DNA of 64,000 nt from G963664585 sp963664585 (GCA_963664585.2 CAXXEO010000017.1:124001-188000); one strand, 5' to 3'. Shown: positions 20,095-29,720, numbered from the stretch's first letter. Notes: generated from the sequence alone by a model not told the origin. Made by a program: numbers and translations.

Positions 20095-20682
20095 TTAAGA
20101 GCCAACAGCTTTGTTGTCGTATACACGGGCGGCGATAAAGGTATAGTCATCGGGGTTTTCGGTGGGCCTGTACTTTTTATCAATGAACAGCCGCTTGACC
20201 CACTCGTGCCCCACGCCTCCGGGGTTACAGGTGAGATACATTCTTTTCGGCAGACCGTTAGCACCGCGAAGACAAGCGGTCAACGCATTGTATTGAAACT
20301 CTGTAAACTGTGTCGCCTCGTCGAGAAAGATCACGTCGTACTCCTGCCCCTGGTATTGGAGCACGTCGCTTTCCGCGTCGCAGTATCCGAATTTAAGCCG
20401 TGAGCCGTTCGGGAAGGTAAAAGACTTGTCCGTTTCCTTATACTTCGCGATGTTCGTCAAATCGACATTCAAGGGGAGAATGTGGTTCTCCCGAAGCTCC
20501 GGGAATGTCCGGCGCAGGATCAATTCTTTGATCCCCGCATAGTTAAGAGCCAACAGCTTTGCTTTCTGCCTGACTGCCCAGCTCTTGCCGCCTCCTCTTG
20601 CCCCGCCATAAGCGACAAAACGGGTTTTGGCCAGCATAAATTGACGTTGCTTCGGATTCGGGGCGGGCATTGTTCGTATCAC
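20095..20682 (-). pseudogene. terL 5' fragment (about residues 1-191) with scrambled end
   Basis: GTG start as in full terL, intact through ATPase motifs to ARVYDNKA, then VGS and a stop. The last codons come from a different part of terL: the DNA after AACAAAGC is the sequence normally following GAAAGCAAAGC near codon 32. A six-base match (CAAAGC) at the join suggests a microhomology deletion. The fragment directly follows an intact terS copy, preserving the ancestral terS-terL order. Confidence 0.9.
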
Positions 20683-20755
20683 TATATCTTCTCCTTGGGT
20701 TCTGCACGTTATTTTGCACTCAACTTGAAGCACGAGGCTTTTTCGCATTTTGCCG

Positions 20756-21052
20756 CTACTTAGCAAGCTCTCCCACTTCCCCGCCCATGACGATGCTGAT
20801 CGTCGCGTCCATGTTTCCATCAATCGGCTGCATAGACTTGCCATACACCCGATCCATGATATTTTTAGCGGCATCCAGACGGACATCTATCTTTAAATTC
20901 TCGTTGTTCATTGTTTCAACCAAGAGCTTTGCAGCAGCCGGGGTTGCCACCTTCAGCGTTTCGATGGTTTCTTTCTCTATTTTGGACTTTCCCGCAGGGG
21001 CTCCTCCCCCTCCTTTGACAGTTCTGCCTCTTCCATTCTTGCTGGCAGGCAT
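20756..21052 (-). CDS. terS: Small terminase-like protein, copy 1
   Basis: 98 residues (MPASKNGRGRTVKGGGGAPA...). A basic, glycine-rich start is followed by a helical segment with ETLKVATPAAAKLLVETMNN and the RLDAAKNIMDRVYGKSMQPI motif seen in many phage small terminase proteins. It lies directly upstream of a terL fragment, as terS should. Six near-identical copies occur in the window and none is frameshifted. It is shorter than usual for TerS, so a related DNA-packaging accessory role is possible. Confidence 0.65.
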   Translation of the reverse strand: MPASKNGRGRTVKGGGGAPAGKSKIEKETIETLKVATPAAAKLLVETMNNENLKIDVRLDAAKNIMDRVYGKSMQPIDGNMDATISIVMGGEVGELAK

Positions 21053-21252
21053 CTTCCTCCCCCTCCTTTGCATTTCATCATTTGTACTCTCTCATACTGG
21101 CATTCCCGGAGTATCAGCGCTTGCCCACCATCTAAAGGCTCATTGAGCTTTGGGGTACGCTTGACGTTTTGGAACATCATGCATTGTTTTTCTTTACGTT
21201 GAGCCGTCGCACCCTCGGCATATTACAACGTTAAATCCCCACAAAACCAAAG

Positions 21253-21323
21253 AGCCGCCCTCTCGGACAGCTCTCTACTGTATTGATTATACCCCTTGAT
21301 TTTTTCCCAAGTGTATCAACATT
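21253..21323 (-). promoter_or_regulatory. Late-type promoter with hairpin (before terS copy 1)
   Basis: TATAAT preceded by CACTTGGGAAAAAATCAA and by TTGATA. The hairpin has AGCTGTCC/GGGCGGCT followed by CTTTGG, so its T-run is weaker than at 14.45 kb. Confidence 0.55.
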
Positions 21324-21389
21324 GCGCCCTGTAATGAGATGTGCCAGCGGCTGTAACTCAGGATTTGTATAAGGATCTATGTATACAGC

Positions 21390-21427
21390 AATAGCCACCA
21401 ATCGAATTTAATCAATGGGCGGCTATT
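21390..21427 (-). terminator. Terminator-like hairpin after C14 immunity gene
   Basis: AATAGCC and GGCTATT flank a long AT-rich loop just past the stop of the DUF5104 gene. The same hairpin with a ten-base stem follows the C2 immunity gene at 57430-57466, and the sequence around it is also conserved there. Confidence 0.45.
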
Positions 21428-21438
21428 TCTAACTTATG

Positions 21439-21990
21439 TTATTTTATCGGCAAATAGATTCCAACGCGTGGTATATCTTTATTGCCATCATATAATATCT
21501 TTTGGTCACCATCATATATTTTTTCTCTATCTTCCGCTCTTACTACCAAGAACAAATAAAGGCCAACGTTATCAGGATGATCTGTATCAACTGGATAATC
21601 TTGTAGCAAAAAGAAGTATTTTTGTTTATCGGTATTTACATAATAATATGAATCGACTTCTTTAGTTACATGCCCATGATCATTTGATTCAGACACTCCG
21701 GGACCACTTGATTTTTTCCATGATTCAACTTCACCTTGAAAAAAATCTAACAAGTCATTCGTACTGCCATCAAAATCATCTGCTTCACTCAATGCCTTTT
21801 TGGAAAACAGAGATTTCAAATTTTCATTGTCCTTATTTTTAATGGCCTCAATTACTTGCTCCAAACGTGCATCCGCTTTTTCTTCATCATTATCTCTGTT
21901 AAGCATTTCTGTTCTTGAATATCCCAATGAACAAGAACTCAAAAACAACATACTTAGTATAAGAATTGCGCTAATGATAAACTTACGCAT
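21439..21990 (-). CDS. DUF5104-type lipoprotein immunity protein (C14)
   Basis: 183 residues with a lipoprotein signal: basic MRKF, hydrophobic helix and lipobox LFLSSC. The mature part has DARLEQVIEAIKNKDNENLK and continues like DUF5104 proteins of Firmicutes. It is therefore anchored outside the cytoplasmic membrane, which implies that the partner toxin acts at the envelope. It follows the toxin by about 20 bases. Two paralogues (50432-50962, 57478-58029) follow the two other DUF4474 toxins. Confidence 0.85.
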   Translation of the reverse strand: MRKFIISAILILSMLFLSSCSLGYSRTEMLNRDNDEEKADARLEQVIEAIKNKDNENLKSLFSKKALSEADDFDGSTNDLLDFFQGEVESWKKSSGPGVSESNDHGHVTKEVDSYYYVNTDKQKYFFLLQDYPVDTDHPDNVGLYLFLVVRAEDREKIYDGDQKILYDGNKDIPRVGIYLPIK

Positions 21991-22009
21991 AGTCCATTAC
22001 TCCTCCCTA

Positions 22010-23767
22010 CTAAAATGTAAATATCATTTTATATTTATTACCTTCTGATATCGACCATTTGCTTTTATTTTTCAGATAGCGATCTGATTTAATAAAAGCA
22101 TCATACAAACCTTCCTTACCAGAAAAGTCGACTGTGTAAGAAGCTGTCAGGTTACTGGCCTTTACATCTTGATAATCCGGATTAAAGCCCGTCACCCACC
22201 ATTTATCTGTACTTTTGCGTAGTGGATCAACTATTTGGGGATCAACTTTTTGGGGATCATAAGATATTATTTGTTTTCCGTTATAGTCCAAGGTTAATGT
22301 CATTGGCATAGCAAGACTTTGATCAACAAGCCAGTGATCCGGCTTAGTGCCGTTAACTTGATCTATTGGCGTCCCATCAATGACCATTCTTTTATATATA
22401 CCCATTTCTGCCCCTGCGCCTAAGTTCAAATAATCCCCTTTCCATGCCCACAAAATATATTCGTTACCATCATCGTCACTAAATGGGAATTTTTCCTCAT
22501 TCATATCTGTAGCGTAATGAAAAACTTTATCATAAAAATCATTGTACCCTGTATACTCAAAGCTCTGAAGTGACCATTCCTGTCTGGCATGGTAAATGCC
22601 ATCACCATCCATGACAAATCCACCTGCATAAAATAGCCCTGGTACATCCACTCCTGTGCGGTCTTTTATAATGTATGGATGTTGAGTTGCAAACACATTG
22701 ACCGGGTTTGCTATTAACAATTCAGCAATTTCCCTTGTTACATCTTCAGGCTTAAGTGCAGATAAATCTATAACATTACCCGTCCCCTTATCAGTATCTG
22801 CTCCCGAGCCTTCCGTACTATTATACCCCGCGTCTTCTCTTTTGGCAATATCTCCCTGTTCTGTCCCATTTGAAGACTTCAGCGGGTCTTCTTTGGGGCC
22901 GTAGACAATCTTGCCTGTGCTGCCTTGTTGTCCGTCGTTCCCTTTCTGCTGCGGGTCTTTCAGGATGCGGTTCCACTCACCCACCAAAGCATTCGGGAAT
23001 TTCCCGATGAGCCCGTGGCTGATAACCGGCAAATATTGTCCCGTTGCAGAGCTATTTACCCCTGTATCTGGGTTCTCCTTCGCGCCTTGACCGGATGCCG
23101 CCAATAAGCTTGCCGGATCGTCTGTTGTAATTTCCGTTTGCAGACTCTTTTGCTTGGTGGCCTCTCTCGCATCGTTTAGTCTCTGGAGGTAATTCGCATA
23201 GACTTCCGTATCCAGCGGTACTTCCTGACTTGTAAAGTCACTCAGTCCGGTATCTGAGTAAACCCCCGGACCCCAATCGTCCGCCTGATTCCATGTTGGA
23301 GCAAAGTCGTTAAGCCCGTTGTTCTGGTACGACTCCCAATCGATGCCCGCGCCCCCCGAAGTTTCAGCCTGAGAAGCCGCGTACTCTGCCGCCAAAGCGC
23401 TTGCCTTGGCGTCCGCCTCGTCCTTTAAGCGCTGGACATAATCCGCATACGCCTGCATATCCAGCGGTACTTCCTGACTTTTAAAGTCATTCAGTCCCGT
23501 ATTCGAGTAAGCCCCCGAACCCGAATCGTCGGACTGACTCCATGTTGGCACGGTGTCATTGAGCCCTAAACCCGGGTCTGCCACCCAGCCGGAATCATCC
23601 CTGACGGGCTCTTCCTCCCACGAGTCAGTATTTTGTGTTTCCTGCTGCTGTGCCGCTTCCTGATCGCCCGCATTCATCATCTCCTCCAGCTCGGAGTCAG
23701 TGTACTCCTCGGTACGCCAGCCCGGAGAGGTAATCAGCGATAAAAGCTGCTTGAAATTAAACCCCAT
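22010..23767 (-). CDS. Polymorphic toxin C14: core B with DUF4474 tip
   Basis: 585 residues. Head MGFNFKQLLSLITSPGWRTE, two repeat units, core B (STGKIVYGPKEDPLKSSNGT, no hydrophobic segment), then a tip of about 250 residues beginning IDLSALKPEDVTREIAELL. The tip has QEWSLQSFEYTGYNDFYDKV, YILWAWKGDYLNLGAGAEMG and IYKRM, the signature of DUF4474. The activity of DUF4474 is not established. Immunity by a lipoprotein argues for an extracytoplasmic target. Confidence 0.88.
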   Translation of the reverse strand: MGFNFKQLLSLITSPGWRTEEYTDSELEEMMNAGDQEAAQQQETQNTDSWEEEPVRDDSGWVADPGLGLNDTVPTWSQSDDSGSGAYSNTGLNDFKSQEVPLDMQAYADYVQRLKDEADAKASALAAEYAASQAETSGGAGIDWESYQNNGLNDFAPTWNQADDWGPGVYSDTGLSDFTSQEVPLDTEVYANYLQRLNDAREATKQKSLQTEITTDDPASLLAASGQGAKENPDTGVNSSATGQYLPVISHGLIGKFPNALVGEWNRILKDPQQKGNDGQQGSTGKIVYGPKEDPLKSSNGTEQGDIAKREDAGYNSTEGSGADTDKGTGNVIDLSALKPEDVTREIAELLIANPVNVFATQHPYIIKDRTGVDVPGLFYAGGFVMDGDGIYHARQEWSLQSFEYTGYNDFYDKVFHYATDMNEEKFPFSDDDGNEYILWAWKGDYLNLGAGAEMGIYKRMVIDGTPIDQVNGTKPDHWLVDQSLAMPMTLTLDYNGKQIISYDPQKVDPQIVDPLRKSTDKWWVTGFNPDYQDVKASNLTASYTVDFSGKEGLYDAFIKSDRYLKNKSKWSISEGNKYKMIFTF

Positions 23768-24269
23768 GGGTTCACCTTCCTGTCTATTTTAAATTTTGTA
23801 GATTGAATGATTTTGATTTTCGAGGCGCGCTGCCCCCGCCCCTGCGTCATTTGATCCTTCTATAAAAGGGCAAAATATGATGTCATCTCTTTCTCCCGCC
23901 GGATGCGGGGGAAAGAGACAGCGATAACAGCGCAGTTCCCCATAAAACCAAAGAGCCGCCCTCTCGGACAGCTCTCTACTGTATATATTATACCCCTTGA
24001 TTTTTTCCCAAGTGTATCAACATTAAATAAAACTTAGATTTTTTGTTTACGCGTTTCTAATATCATGCAGGTTAAAGCGCCAGGGTCGGATTGCACGCAA
24101 AGGGATCACGCTAGAAGTCGTACTTCGCAGAAACCGCGTGTATCAAGGTCTTCATTGTGGCCATAAACGACCCGAGGACATCATCACCAATTCAGAATTG
24201 ATAAATGCTTTGTCCGTATCGCATCCCCATTGCTATCAAGTACATAGCCTCCCTTTGGTGCCCTGTGTC
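23768..24269. repeat. C13/C14 intergenic region
   Basis: No gene and no terminase fragment. From left to right it contains a hairpin with CTCTTTCTCCCGCC and GCGGGGGAAAGAG (about 23889-23920), the promoter element listed separately, and a boundary block ending CCGCGTGTATCAAGGTCTTC (24134-24153). The rest is unremarkable. Confidence 0.5.
23954..24024 (-). promoter_or_regulatory. Late-type promoter with hairpin (before C14)
   Basis: TATAATATATACAG box, upstream CACTTGGGAAAAAATCAA and TTGATA, and the conserved hairpin. Here the promoter directly serves the toxin gene, with no terS or terL piece between them. Confidence 0.55.
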
Positions 24270-24602
24270 CTACGTCTTGTCATTTACTCCAGCATCAAAC
24301 ATCAAATTATCATATATAATTTTTGCCCATTCCCGCACTTTTTTCAGGTTTGCTTCTGTATTTTCACCTTTAAATATCAAATAATTTCCAATCATTGAAT
24401 TATATTCGGTATCAACATGGAGCCCATCTTTTTCAAAATAACCGTCCATATCTGTTAATCCACTGTATTTACATCTACTGGGTTTGATTATATCTTTTAT
24501 TATCTTTATTATTTTTAAGAAGTGGTCACAATCATCAAAACCATTAAAATCATATGTTATCTCATTGTTCTTTTGGCTTGTTTCAATTAATTCGAATTTC
24601 AT
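24270..24602 (-). CDS. Putative cytoplasmic immunity protein (C13)
   Basis: 110 residues, no signal peptide (MKFELIETSQKNNEITYDFN). It has SMIGNYLIFKGENTE, comparable to DDMLGNYLYTTNPSD in the immunity proteins of C11 and C6, whose toxins carry related tips. It therefore probably belongs to the same diverged immunity family. It starts 11 bases after the toxin stop. Confidence 0.7.
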   Translation of the reverse strand: MKFELIETSQKNNEITYDFNGFDDCDHFLKIIKIIKDIIKPSRCKYSGLTDMDGYFEKDGLHVDTEYNSMIGNYLIFKGENTEANLKKVREWAKIIYDNLMFDAGVNDKT

Positions 24603-24613
24603 TAGAGTATCTC

Positions 24614-26605
24614 CTATTCAATTTGAAATAATTTATTTACATTATCTCTTGAAGACATGGAACTTCTGATTATTTTATTCCATAATTCAGTTTCATCAAA
24701 GCCTTTGTCTTTATTACGTTTTACCAGCTCCTCAAATGTTAAGTTTTTCTCCTTCCTCATTAACAAATCAGCCAGCTTTCCGTCCGACATAGATATCCTC
24801 GCTTTTGTCCTTATCTCATTTCTCATATCAAATGCATCTCTTGCGACCTGTTCAAGTGGCTTACTGAAATTCAGCCTGTCGCCGATCAAAGATTCCTGCC
24901 ATTTATACCAAATTCTCGTTTGATATGTACTCAGTGAACTCGAAGCAGGGTCGTTTGGCAGCTTAAAGATGTCAACCAGCTCAGGTACTGTTTTCCCTGG
25001 GATAACTTCTTTTGTTGCTTCAACAACATTTTTAGCAATATCAAGGTTACCGTCTGTAAATGCTAATATTTCCTCGCTGTTAAGAGGAAGACTTTTAATT
25101 CTATTGCTTTTTGTAAAATCATCAAGCAACGTAATTTTTTCTATGATGCTAGCATTTCCCGCATCCCCCGCGCCCTTCGCAGAACCCGCTTCCTGTTGAT
25201 TTCCAGTATACTCCACGTCTCCGTTCTCCGCAACAGAATTGGCCGCGTCTTTTTCGAGCTGTCTCTTGTAGACGTCAGCGTCGGTAAAGTCGTAGGTTTG
25301 CCCGTCCATCGGCTGCTCCGATGTTTGCCGCACATCTTCTGCGGCGGTACCGGGTGACGTTTCGTCGAACGCGGCGCCCTGTGCCTTGGCCACGCTCTCG
25401 GGGGAATTAAACTGCGTGTTTGCCCCGCCTTTCAGCAAAAAATTTGCGGCCCTATTTATCTCGATGCCTGTGCCGCCCATAACGCCGCCCGACAATCCGG
25501 CAATCTTAACCTGATGCCACAAATCGTTCCAACTGAATTTCGCGTTTGGATCTTTTTCAGCCATATCTGATAAAAGATTCAGGAAATAGGAAAGTCCTTC
25601 CTCGGTCATTTCCGTACCGGACTGTTTCGCTATCACCTTGGTGATACTGTCCAGCGGGGCCGCTTTCAGTATTTTAACCCAACTTCCCAAAGATATTGCT
25701 TCCGTCCCCGTCTCAATCAGCCCGGAAACAATTCCGCGCCTTTGCGTGTCACCGGCGCCCACGCCCTGACTTGCCAGTTCATACTCCCGCTGTGCAGCGG
25801 CTCTGGCCCCCATCAGCGCGACCGGAATGGCGGGATTGATAAAAGCCGTAGGATAAACAACTGCGTTTTGCCCCACACTCAAAAGCGCCTCGCCGGCGTC
25901 GCGGGGAAAGCCGCTCGATCCTTCCAATGCCTTTGCGCTGTTCTGTGCCGCCTGAGCCTGTTTTTGCATACCTTTTGAGGTTTCGGGGGTCAAAACGGTT
26001 TGATTCAGTTTTACGCCAAAACGCGCGGCCTCTTGCTCTATCCATTCCTTGTCTTTATTTTCATACGCTTCCCAAACATCCCACCGGTTGGCTCCTTTGG
26101 CTATCAATTCATCCTGAAAGGCTTTTGCGTCCTGAGATCCCTGTTTATAGGTATCCGCAAGCATAGGTGCCGCCGCTCCCCATGACTGCCCGATACTTTT
26201 CAGTCCATAATTGATACGTTCGCCCAAGGTCGGCTGATTTCCGGATGCCGCCTGCCCCGCGCCCTTTTGCTTCTGGACCAGCTCAGCATAGGCCTGCGAA
26301 GCAAAGGATTCCTTCAGCTTCTCATAGTCGTTCAGCCCTAAACCCGGGTCTGCCACCCAGCCGGAGTCCTCCGTCTGTCTCACCGTCGGCGCAGAGTCGT
26401 TCAGCCCATTGTTCTGGTACGACTCCCAATCGATGCCTGCGCCTCCAGGAGTCTCGGCTTGAGCGGCAGTGTTTTGCGTTTCCTGCTGAGCCGCTTCCTG
26501 ATCGCCCGCATTCATCATCTCCTCCAGCTCGGAGTCAGTGTACTCCTCAGTACGCCAGCCCGGGGAAGTAAGAAGCGAGAATAACTGCTTTAAATTAAAC
26601 CCCAT
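24614..26605 (-). CDS. Polymorphic toxin C13: core D with NR-R-AR tip
   Basis: 663 residues. Head and core D match C15. After a GGGCGCGGGG junction (KGAGDAGN) the tip of about 170 residues contains YKWQESLIGDRLNFSKPLEQ, then DMRNEIRTKARISMSDG and IIRSSMSSRDNVNKLF. Tips of C6, C11 and orphan C12 share this order of motifs (SKPLEQ.A..A, RN..RT.AR..M, a basic middle and RS..NVN..L). I do not know a named family; the conserved Arg, Asn and Ser could be catalytic. Confidence 0.85.
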   Translation of the reverse strand: MGFNLKQLFSLLTSPGWRTEEYTDSELEEMMNAGDQEAAQQETQNTAAQAETPGGAGIDWESYQNNGLNDSAPTVRQTEDSGWVADPGLGLNDYEKLKESFASQAYAELVQKQKGAGQAASGNQPTLGERINYGLKSIGQSWGAAAPMLADTYKQGSQDAKAFQDELIAKGANRWDVWEAYENKDKEWIEQEAARFGVKLNQTVLTPETSKGMQKQAQAAQNSAKALEGSSGFPRDAGEALLSVGQNAVVYPTAFINPAIPVALMGARAAAQREYELASQGVGAGDTQRRGIVSGLIETGTEAISLGSWVKILKAAPLDSITKVIAKQSGTEMTEEGLSYFLNLLSDMAEKDPNAKFSWNDLWHQVKIAGLSGGVMGGTGIEINRAANFLLKGGANTQFNSPESVAKAQGAAFDETSPGTAAEDVRQTSEQPMDGQTYDFTDADVYKRQLEKDAANSVAENGDVEYTGNQQEAGSAKGAGDAGNASIIEKITLLDDFTKSNRIKSLPLNSEEILAFTDGNLDIAKNVVEATKEVIPGKTVPELVDIFKLPNDPASSSLSTYQTRIWYKWQESLIGDRLNFSKPLEQVARDAFDMRNEIRTKARISMSDGKLADLLMRKEKNLTFEELVKRNKDKGFDETELWNKIIRSSMSSRDNVNKLFQIE

Positions 26606-26634
26606 GGGTTTACCCTCCTGTCAATCTTAACTTT

Positions 26635-26721
26635 ATATATTCCCCCGCCGATGGCGGGGGAATATATAACCCTCATCCCAAAATTTGAAAACGGATCGCG
26701 GAATACTCCGCGATCCGTTTT
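26635..26721 (-). terminator. Tandem hairpins ahead of toxin C13
   Basis: Identical to the pair at 20002-20088, as part of a roughly 1.9-kb near-identical duplication. Confidence 0.6.
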
Positions 26722-26727
26722 ATATAG

Positions 26728-27315
26728 TTAAGAGCCAACAGCTTTGTTGTCGTATACACGGGCGGCGATAAAGGTATAGTCATCGGGGTTTTCGGTGGGC
26801 CTGTACTTTTTATCAATGAACAGCCGCTTGACCCACTCGTGCCCCACGCCTCCGGGGTTACAGGTGAGATACATTCTTTTCGGCAGACCGTTAGCACCGC
26901 GAAGACAAGCGGTCAACGCATTGTATTGAAACTCTGTAAACTGTGTCGCCTCGTCGAGAAAGATCACGTCGTACTCCTGCCCCTGGTATTGGAGCACGTC
27001 GCTTTCCGCGTCGCAGTATCCGAATTTAAGCCGTGAGCCGTTCGGGAAGGTAAAAGACTTGTCCGTTTCCTTATACTTCGCGATGTTCGTCAAATCGACA
27101 TTCAAGGGGAGAATGTGGTTCTCCCGAAGCTCCGGGAATGTCCGGCGCAGGATCAATTCTTTGATCCCCGCATAGTTAAGAGCCAACAGCTTTGCTTTCT
27201 GCCTGACTGCCCAGCTCTTGCCGCCTCCTCTTGCCCCGCCATAAGCGACAAAACGGGTTTTGGCCAGCATAAATTGACGTTGCTTCGGATTCGGGGCGGG
27301 CATTGTTCGTATCAC
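26728..27315 (-). pseudogene. terL 5' fragment (about residues 1-191), second copy of the scrambled form
   Basis: Same start, same end (ARVYDNKAVGS) and same microhomology join as the fragment at 20095-20682. The two were therefore copied after the deletion arose. There is no terS ahead of this one. Confidence 0.9.
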
Positions 27316-27444
27316 TATATCTTCTCCTTGGGTTTCTGCGCATTTTTTTTTGCAGTGACGTTTTGAAACATCATGCATTTCTTCTTACGTTGAACCGTCC
27401 CACCCCTCGGTATATTACAACGTTAATTCCCCACAAAACCAAAA

Positions 27445-27514
27445 AGCCGCCCTCTCGGACAGCTTTCTACTATATATATTATACCCCTTGATTTTTTCCC
27501 AAGTGCAGAGCATT
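27445..27514 (-). promoter_or_regulatory. Late-type promoter with hairpin (before C13 unit)
   Basis: The distal TTGATA is replaced by CTCTGC in this copy, while CACTTGGGAAAAAATCAA, GGGG and TATAAT are kept. This points to the proximal block, not the TTGATA, as the functional part. Confidence 0.55.
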
Positions 27515-27703
27515 AAATAAAACTTAGATTTTTTGTTTACGCGTTTCTAATATCATGCAGGTTAAAGCGCCAGGGTCGGATTGCACGCAAAGGGATCACG
27601 CTAGAAGTCGTACTTTGCAGAAACCGCGTGTACCAAGGATAGGCTAGGCTTCATGAACGTCTCTAAATTATCAGCTATTTGGCACAGTCCATCGGCCCCT
27701 TGG
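27515..27703. repeat. Cassette boundary element after C12
   Basis: No gene. It repeats the block found at 24041-24160 (CAGGGTCGGATTGCACGC, then GAAGTCGTACTT, GCAGAAACCGCGTG) almost exactly. Confidence 0.45.
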
Positions 27704-28150
27704 TTATGAATAAAACTTCTTTAAATTATTCATTCCTGTAATGAAATTCTGTATTGAATTCTTGTCATGCAATAACTTACTTAGATAAAGTAAATAGTCA
27801 TATTCATCCTCATCGTCACCAAAAGGCAGAGCAAGCGGACTTATATATGGTTTATATAAAATATCACATACCGTCTTATCCTTTATTTTAACTTTAAAGT
27901 TACGCATTCCATTATTTAATCTTTCATTTGTGCAGGACATTTCATCAGGATTTGTTTCATACTTCTTTTCATTATATAAAAAGAAAAATTTATTATTTTC
28001 AACGAATATGCCTAAGAACTCATCGTCTTCACTAAATCCGCCTTCTCCATTTTCTACCAATTCCATATTTTTACTGTCAGTCACTGAATATCCATCAGAA
28101 TTTATTATTATGTATGTATTTTTTTTGGAATAATTATCTAGAGCTATCAT
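27704..28150 (-). CDS. Putative immunity protein (C12)
   Basis: 148 residues, acidic, no signal or membrane segment (MIALDNYSKKNTYIIINSDG). Beta-rich N-terminal half and a helical end (LLHDKNSIQNFITGMNNLKK). It is AT-rich relative to the toxin cores, like most immunity genes here. It lies 12 bases downstream of the orphan tip. Family not recognised. Confidence 0.6.
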   Translation of the reverse strand: MIALDNYSKKNTYIIINSDGYSVTDSKNMELVENGEGGFSEDDEFLGIFVENNKFFFLYNEKKYETNPDEMSCTNERLNNGMRNFKVKIKDKTVCDILYKPYISPLALPFGDDEDEYDYLLYLSKLLHDKNSIQNFITGMNNLKKFYS

Positions 28151-28161
28151 TTCTATTCCTC

Positions 28162-28734
28162 CTAATGTTTTAATCCTAATAGTGTATTTATAACATCATC
28201 TTTCTCCATCGATTTTGCAATAACAATATTCCATATTTGTTCATCATTTTCATAGATGCTTTTCTTTATTAAGTCCTTTTTAATCTTGTTAAACAGCCAC
28301 TGTGCATTTGGCCCCACTTTGTCACCATATATTTCTGTATTTCTCATTTCTAATCCTTCTAGCTCTTTTGGCGACATATTTGCCCTCGCTGTTACCTTTT
28401 GTTGATTTCGTGTATCTACAGCATGGTTGGCTATATCTTCTTTTGGAAATCCTTTTGATTGCATCCTTACGATATCATTTTCTATCTGTTCTGACGCTTT
28501 AAGATAATCAATTCTGATACCTCTCATTTCTTTAGCCCATGAAACATCTGTAAAATCATAGTCTGGTCTATCATATGCGGTACCTTCAATCGGTAAATAG
28601 CCATATGCTCCATTTTTATCTGCATGTATCTGTTTAAGTACTTCAGGTTTGACCTTTTCTAAAGCAATTCCTTCACTTGTTTTACCAATCCCTGTCTCCC
28701 CCGCGCCCTCAGGTGAAAAGCTGTGCGCTTGCAG
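28162..28734 (-). pseudogene. Orphan toxin tip C12 (no head or core)
   Basis: The open frame begins after a TAG with CTG CAA GCG CAC and reads QAHSFSPEGAGETGIGK, then a tip with YDRPDYDFTDVSWAKEMRG, TRNQQKVTARANM and ending VINTLLGLKH. The SFSPEGAG start is shared with the orphan tips at 36.6 and 41.9 kb, where an IS110 element lies just upstream. Here the transposase is gone but its flanking sequence remains. A CTG start would be weak, so it is probably silent unless recombined. Confidence 0.7.
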
Positions 28735-29402
28735 CTATCGTTCAAGGGCGCGACAGCCTATCCACCAACGGACTTAACGTTTCAAGCAGGTTTCTATGGT
28801 GTGTGATGTTAACTCTGCCCGAAAAGCTTTGCAAGTCGTATTTTTGGATGTCTCCGAACTGTCACAATACAGAAAAAGAAAAGAAAATGCGCTCAGGATA
28901 TGGATAAAGCTACTCCACCATATGAGGAGGAAATATATAAACAAAACGAAGGCAACTAATAAAAGCCTCTTGGAGGCAGGAGCGTTTTCTGCGGTGTGAG
29001 CCGCCGTGTCGCCCTGTGTGGCGTTTTGATGGCAAACGGGAGAAAGCACCCCCGCCCAGCGGCAGCGGCGATCGTGAAGCCTTTGTGCGGCACGTTTCGC
29101 GCTCAGATGGTCAGCTGTGGATAGGGCTTGCCTCTCCAAAAATGAGGGTAGATTCGCAGGGTCGAAAATAGTGCAGGTTAAAGGCTTTATGCCGCTTTCG
29201 CGGCATAAAGCCAGATAACACCGACCGGCAAAGCCGTTCGGAGATTGCGCAATGACATAACTTTTCCCCGTGGTAACACGATTTGTTATGCTGGATTTTC
29301 AAAAAAGTGAGTGTTTCAAAGGATAAATGGCTCTTTATTGGTATACCTGTGACATTCCTGTACTTCCGACTTAAGTAGTCGAATTAGGGCTATAATGTCT
29401 CT
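28735..29402. mobile_element. IS110 flank remnant and cassette boundary element
   Basis: No gene. 28741-28870 matches the sequence beside the IS110 transposases (TTCAAGGGCGCGACAGCCTA, CGTTTCAAGCAGG, GTGTGATGTTAACTCTG), without the transposase. 28960-29310 is a second shared block. It includes a perfect hairpin (GGCTTTATGCCGC, loop TTTC, and complement; about 29178-29208), then ACCGACCGGCAAAGCCGTTC and TTTGTTATGCTGGATTTTC. The same blocks recur at 37.9-38.64, 40.37-40.9 and 43.17-43.85 kb. Confidence 0.6.
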
Positions 29403-29720
29403 TTATTGGTTTAACTCTTCCAGTTTAACCTTAATGCTGTTAATAACATTGTTTGCTAACCGCTCCAGAACAGGTACGTCGGATGGGTTAGTCGTGTACA
29501 GGTAATTGCCTAACATATCATCGTGTTTTAATGTGAATTCGATGTTGTCTATCTTTAAAACACTAGATTTTGCGTATATAGCCCCTTGGTTCCTTACAAC
29601 TTTGCATTGATTCTCTTTCTCAAGCAAGGATAAAATGAGATCGTATTCCTCCCAGTAGTTCAATTCCTCAAAATAGATCGCAATTGAACCATCTTTATTG
29701 TTTACTTTCAGAATATTCAC
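29403..29720 (-). CDS. Cytoplasmic immunity protein (C11), paralogue of C6 immunity
   Basis: 105 residues (MNILKVNNKDGSIAIYFEEL...). It aligns with the C6 immunity protein along its length, with near-identity in GNYLYTTNPSDVPVLERLAN. The toxin-facing N-terminal half is more diverged. No signal peptide. It stays intact although its toxin has an internal stop. Confidence 0.8.
   Translation of the reverse strand: MNILKVNNKDGSIAIYFEELNYWEEYDLILSLLEKENQCKVVRNQGAIYAKSSVLKIDNIEFTLKHDDMLGNYLYTTNPSDVPVLERLANNVINSIKVKLEELNQ

Noticed and set aside
20977..21180. Small gene overlapping the start of terS (MMFQNVKRTPKLNEPLDGG...)
   Set aside because: Present before terS copies 1, 2 and 5 but lost in copies 3, 4 and 6; conservation is explained by recent DNA copying.
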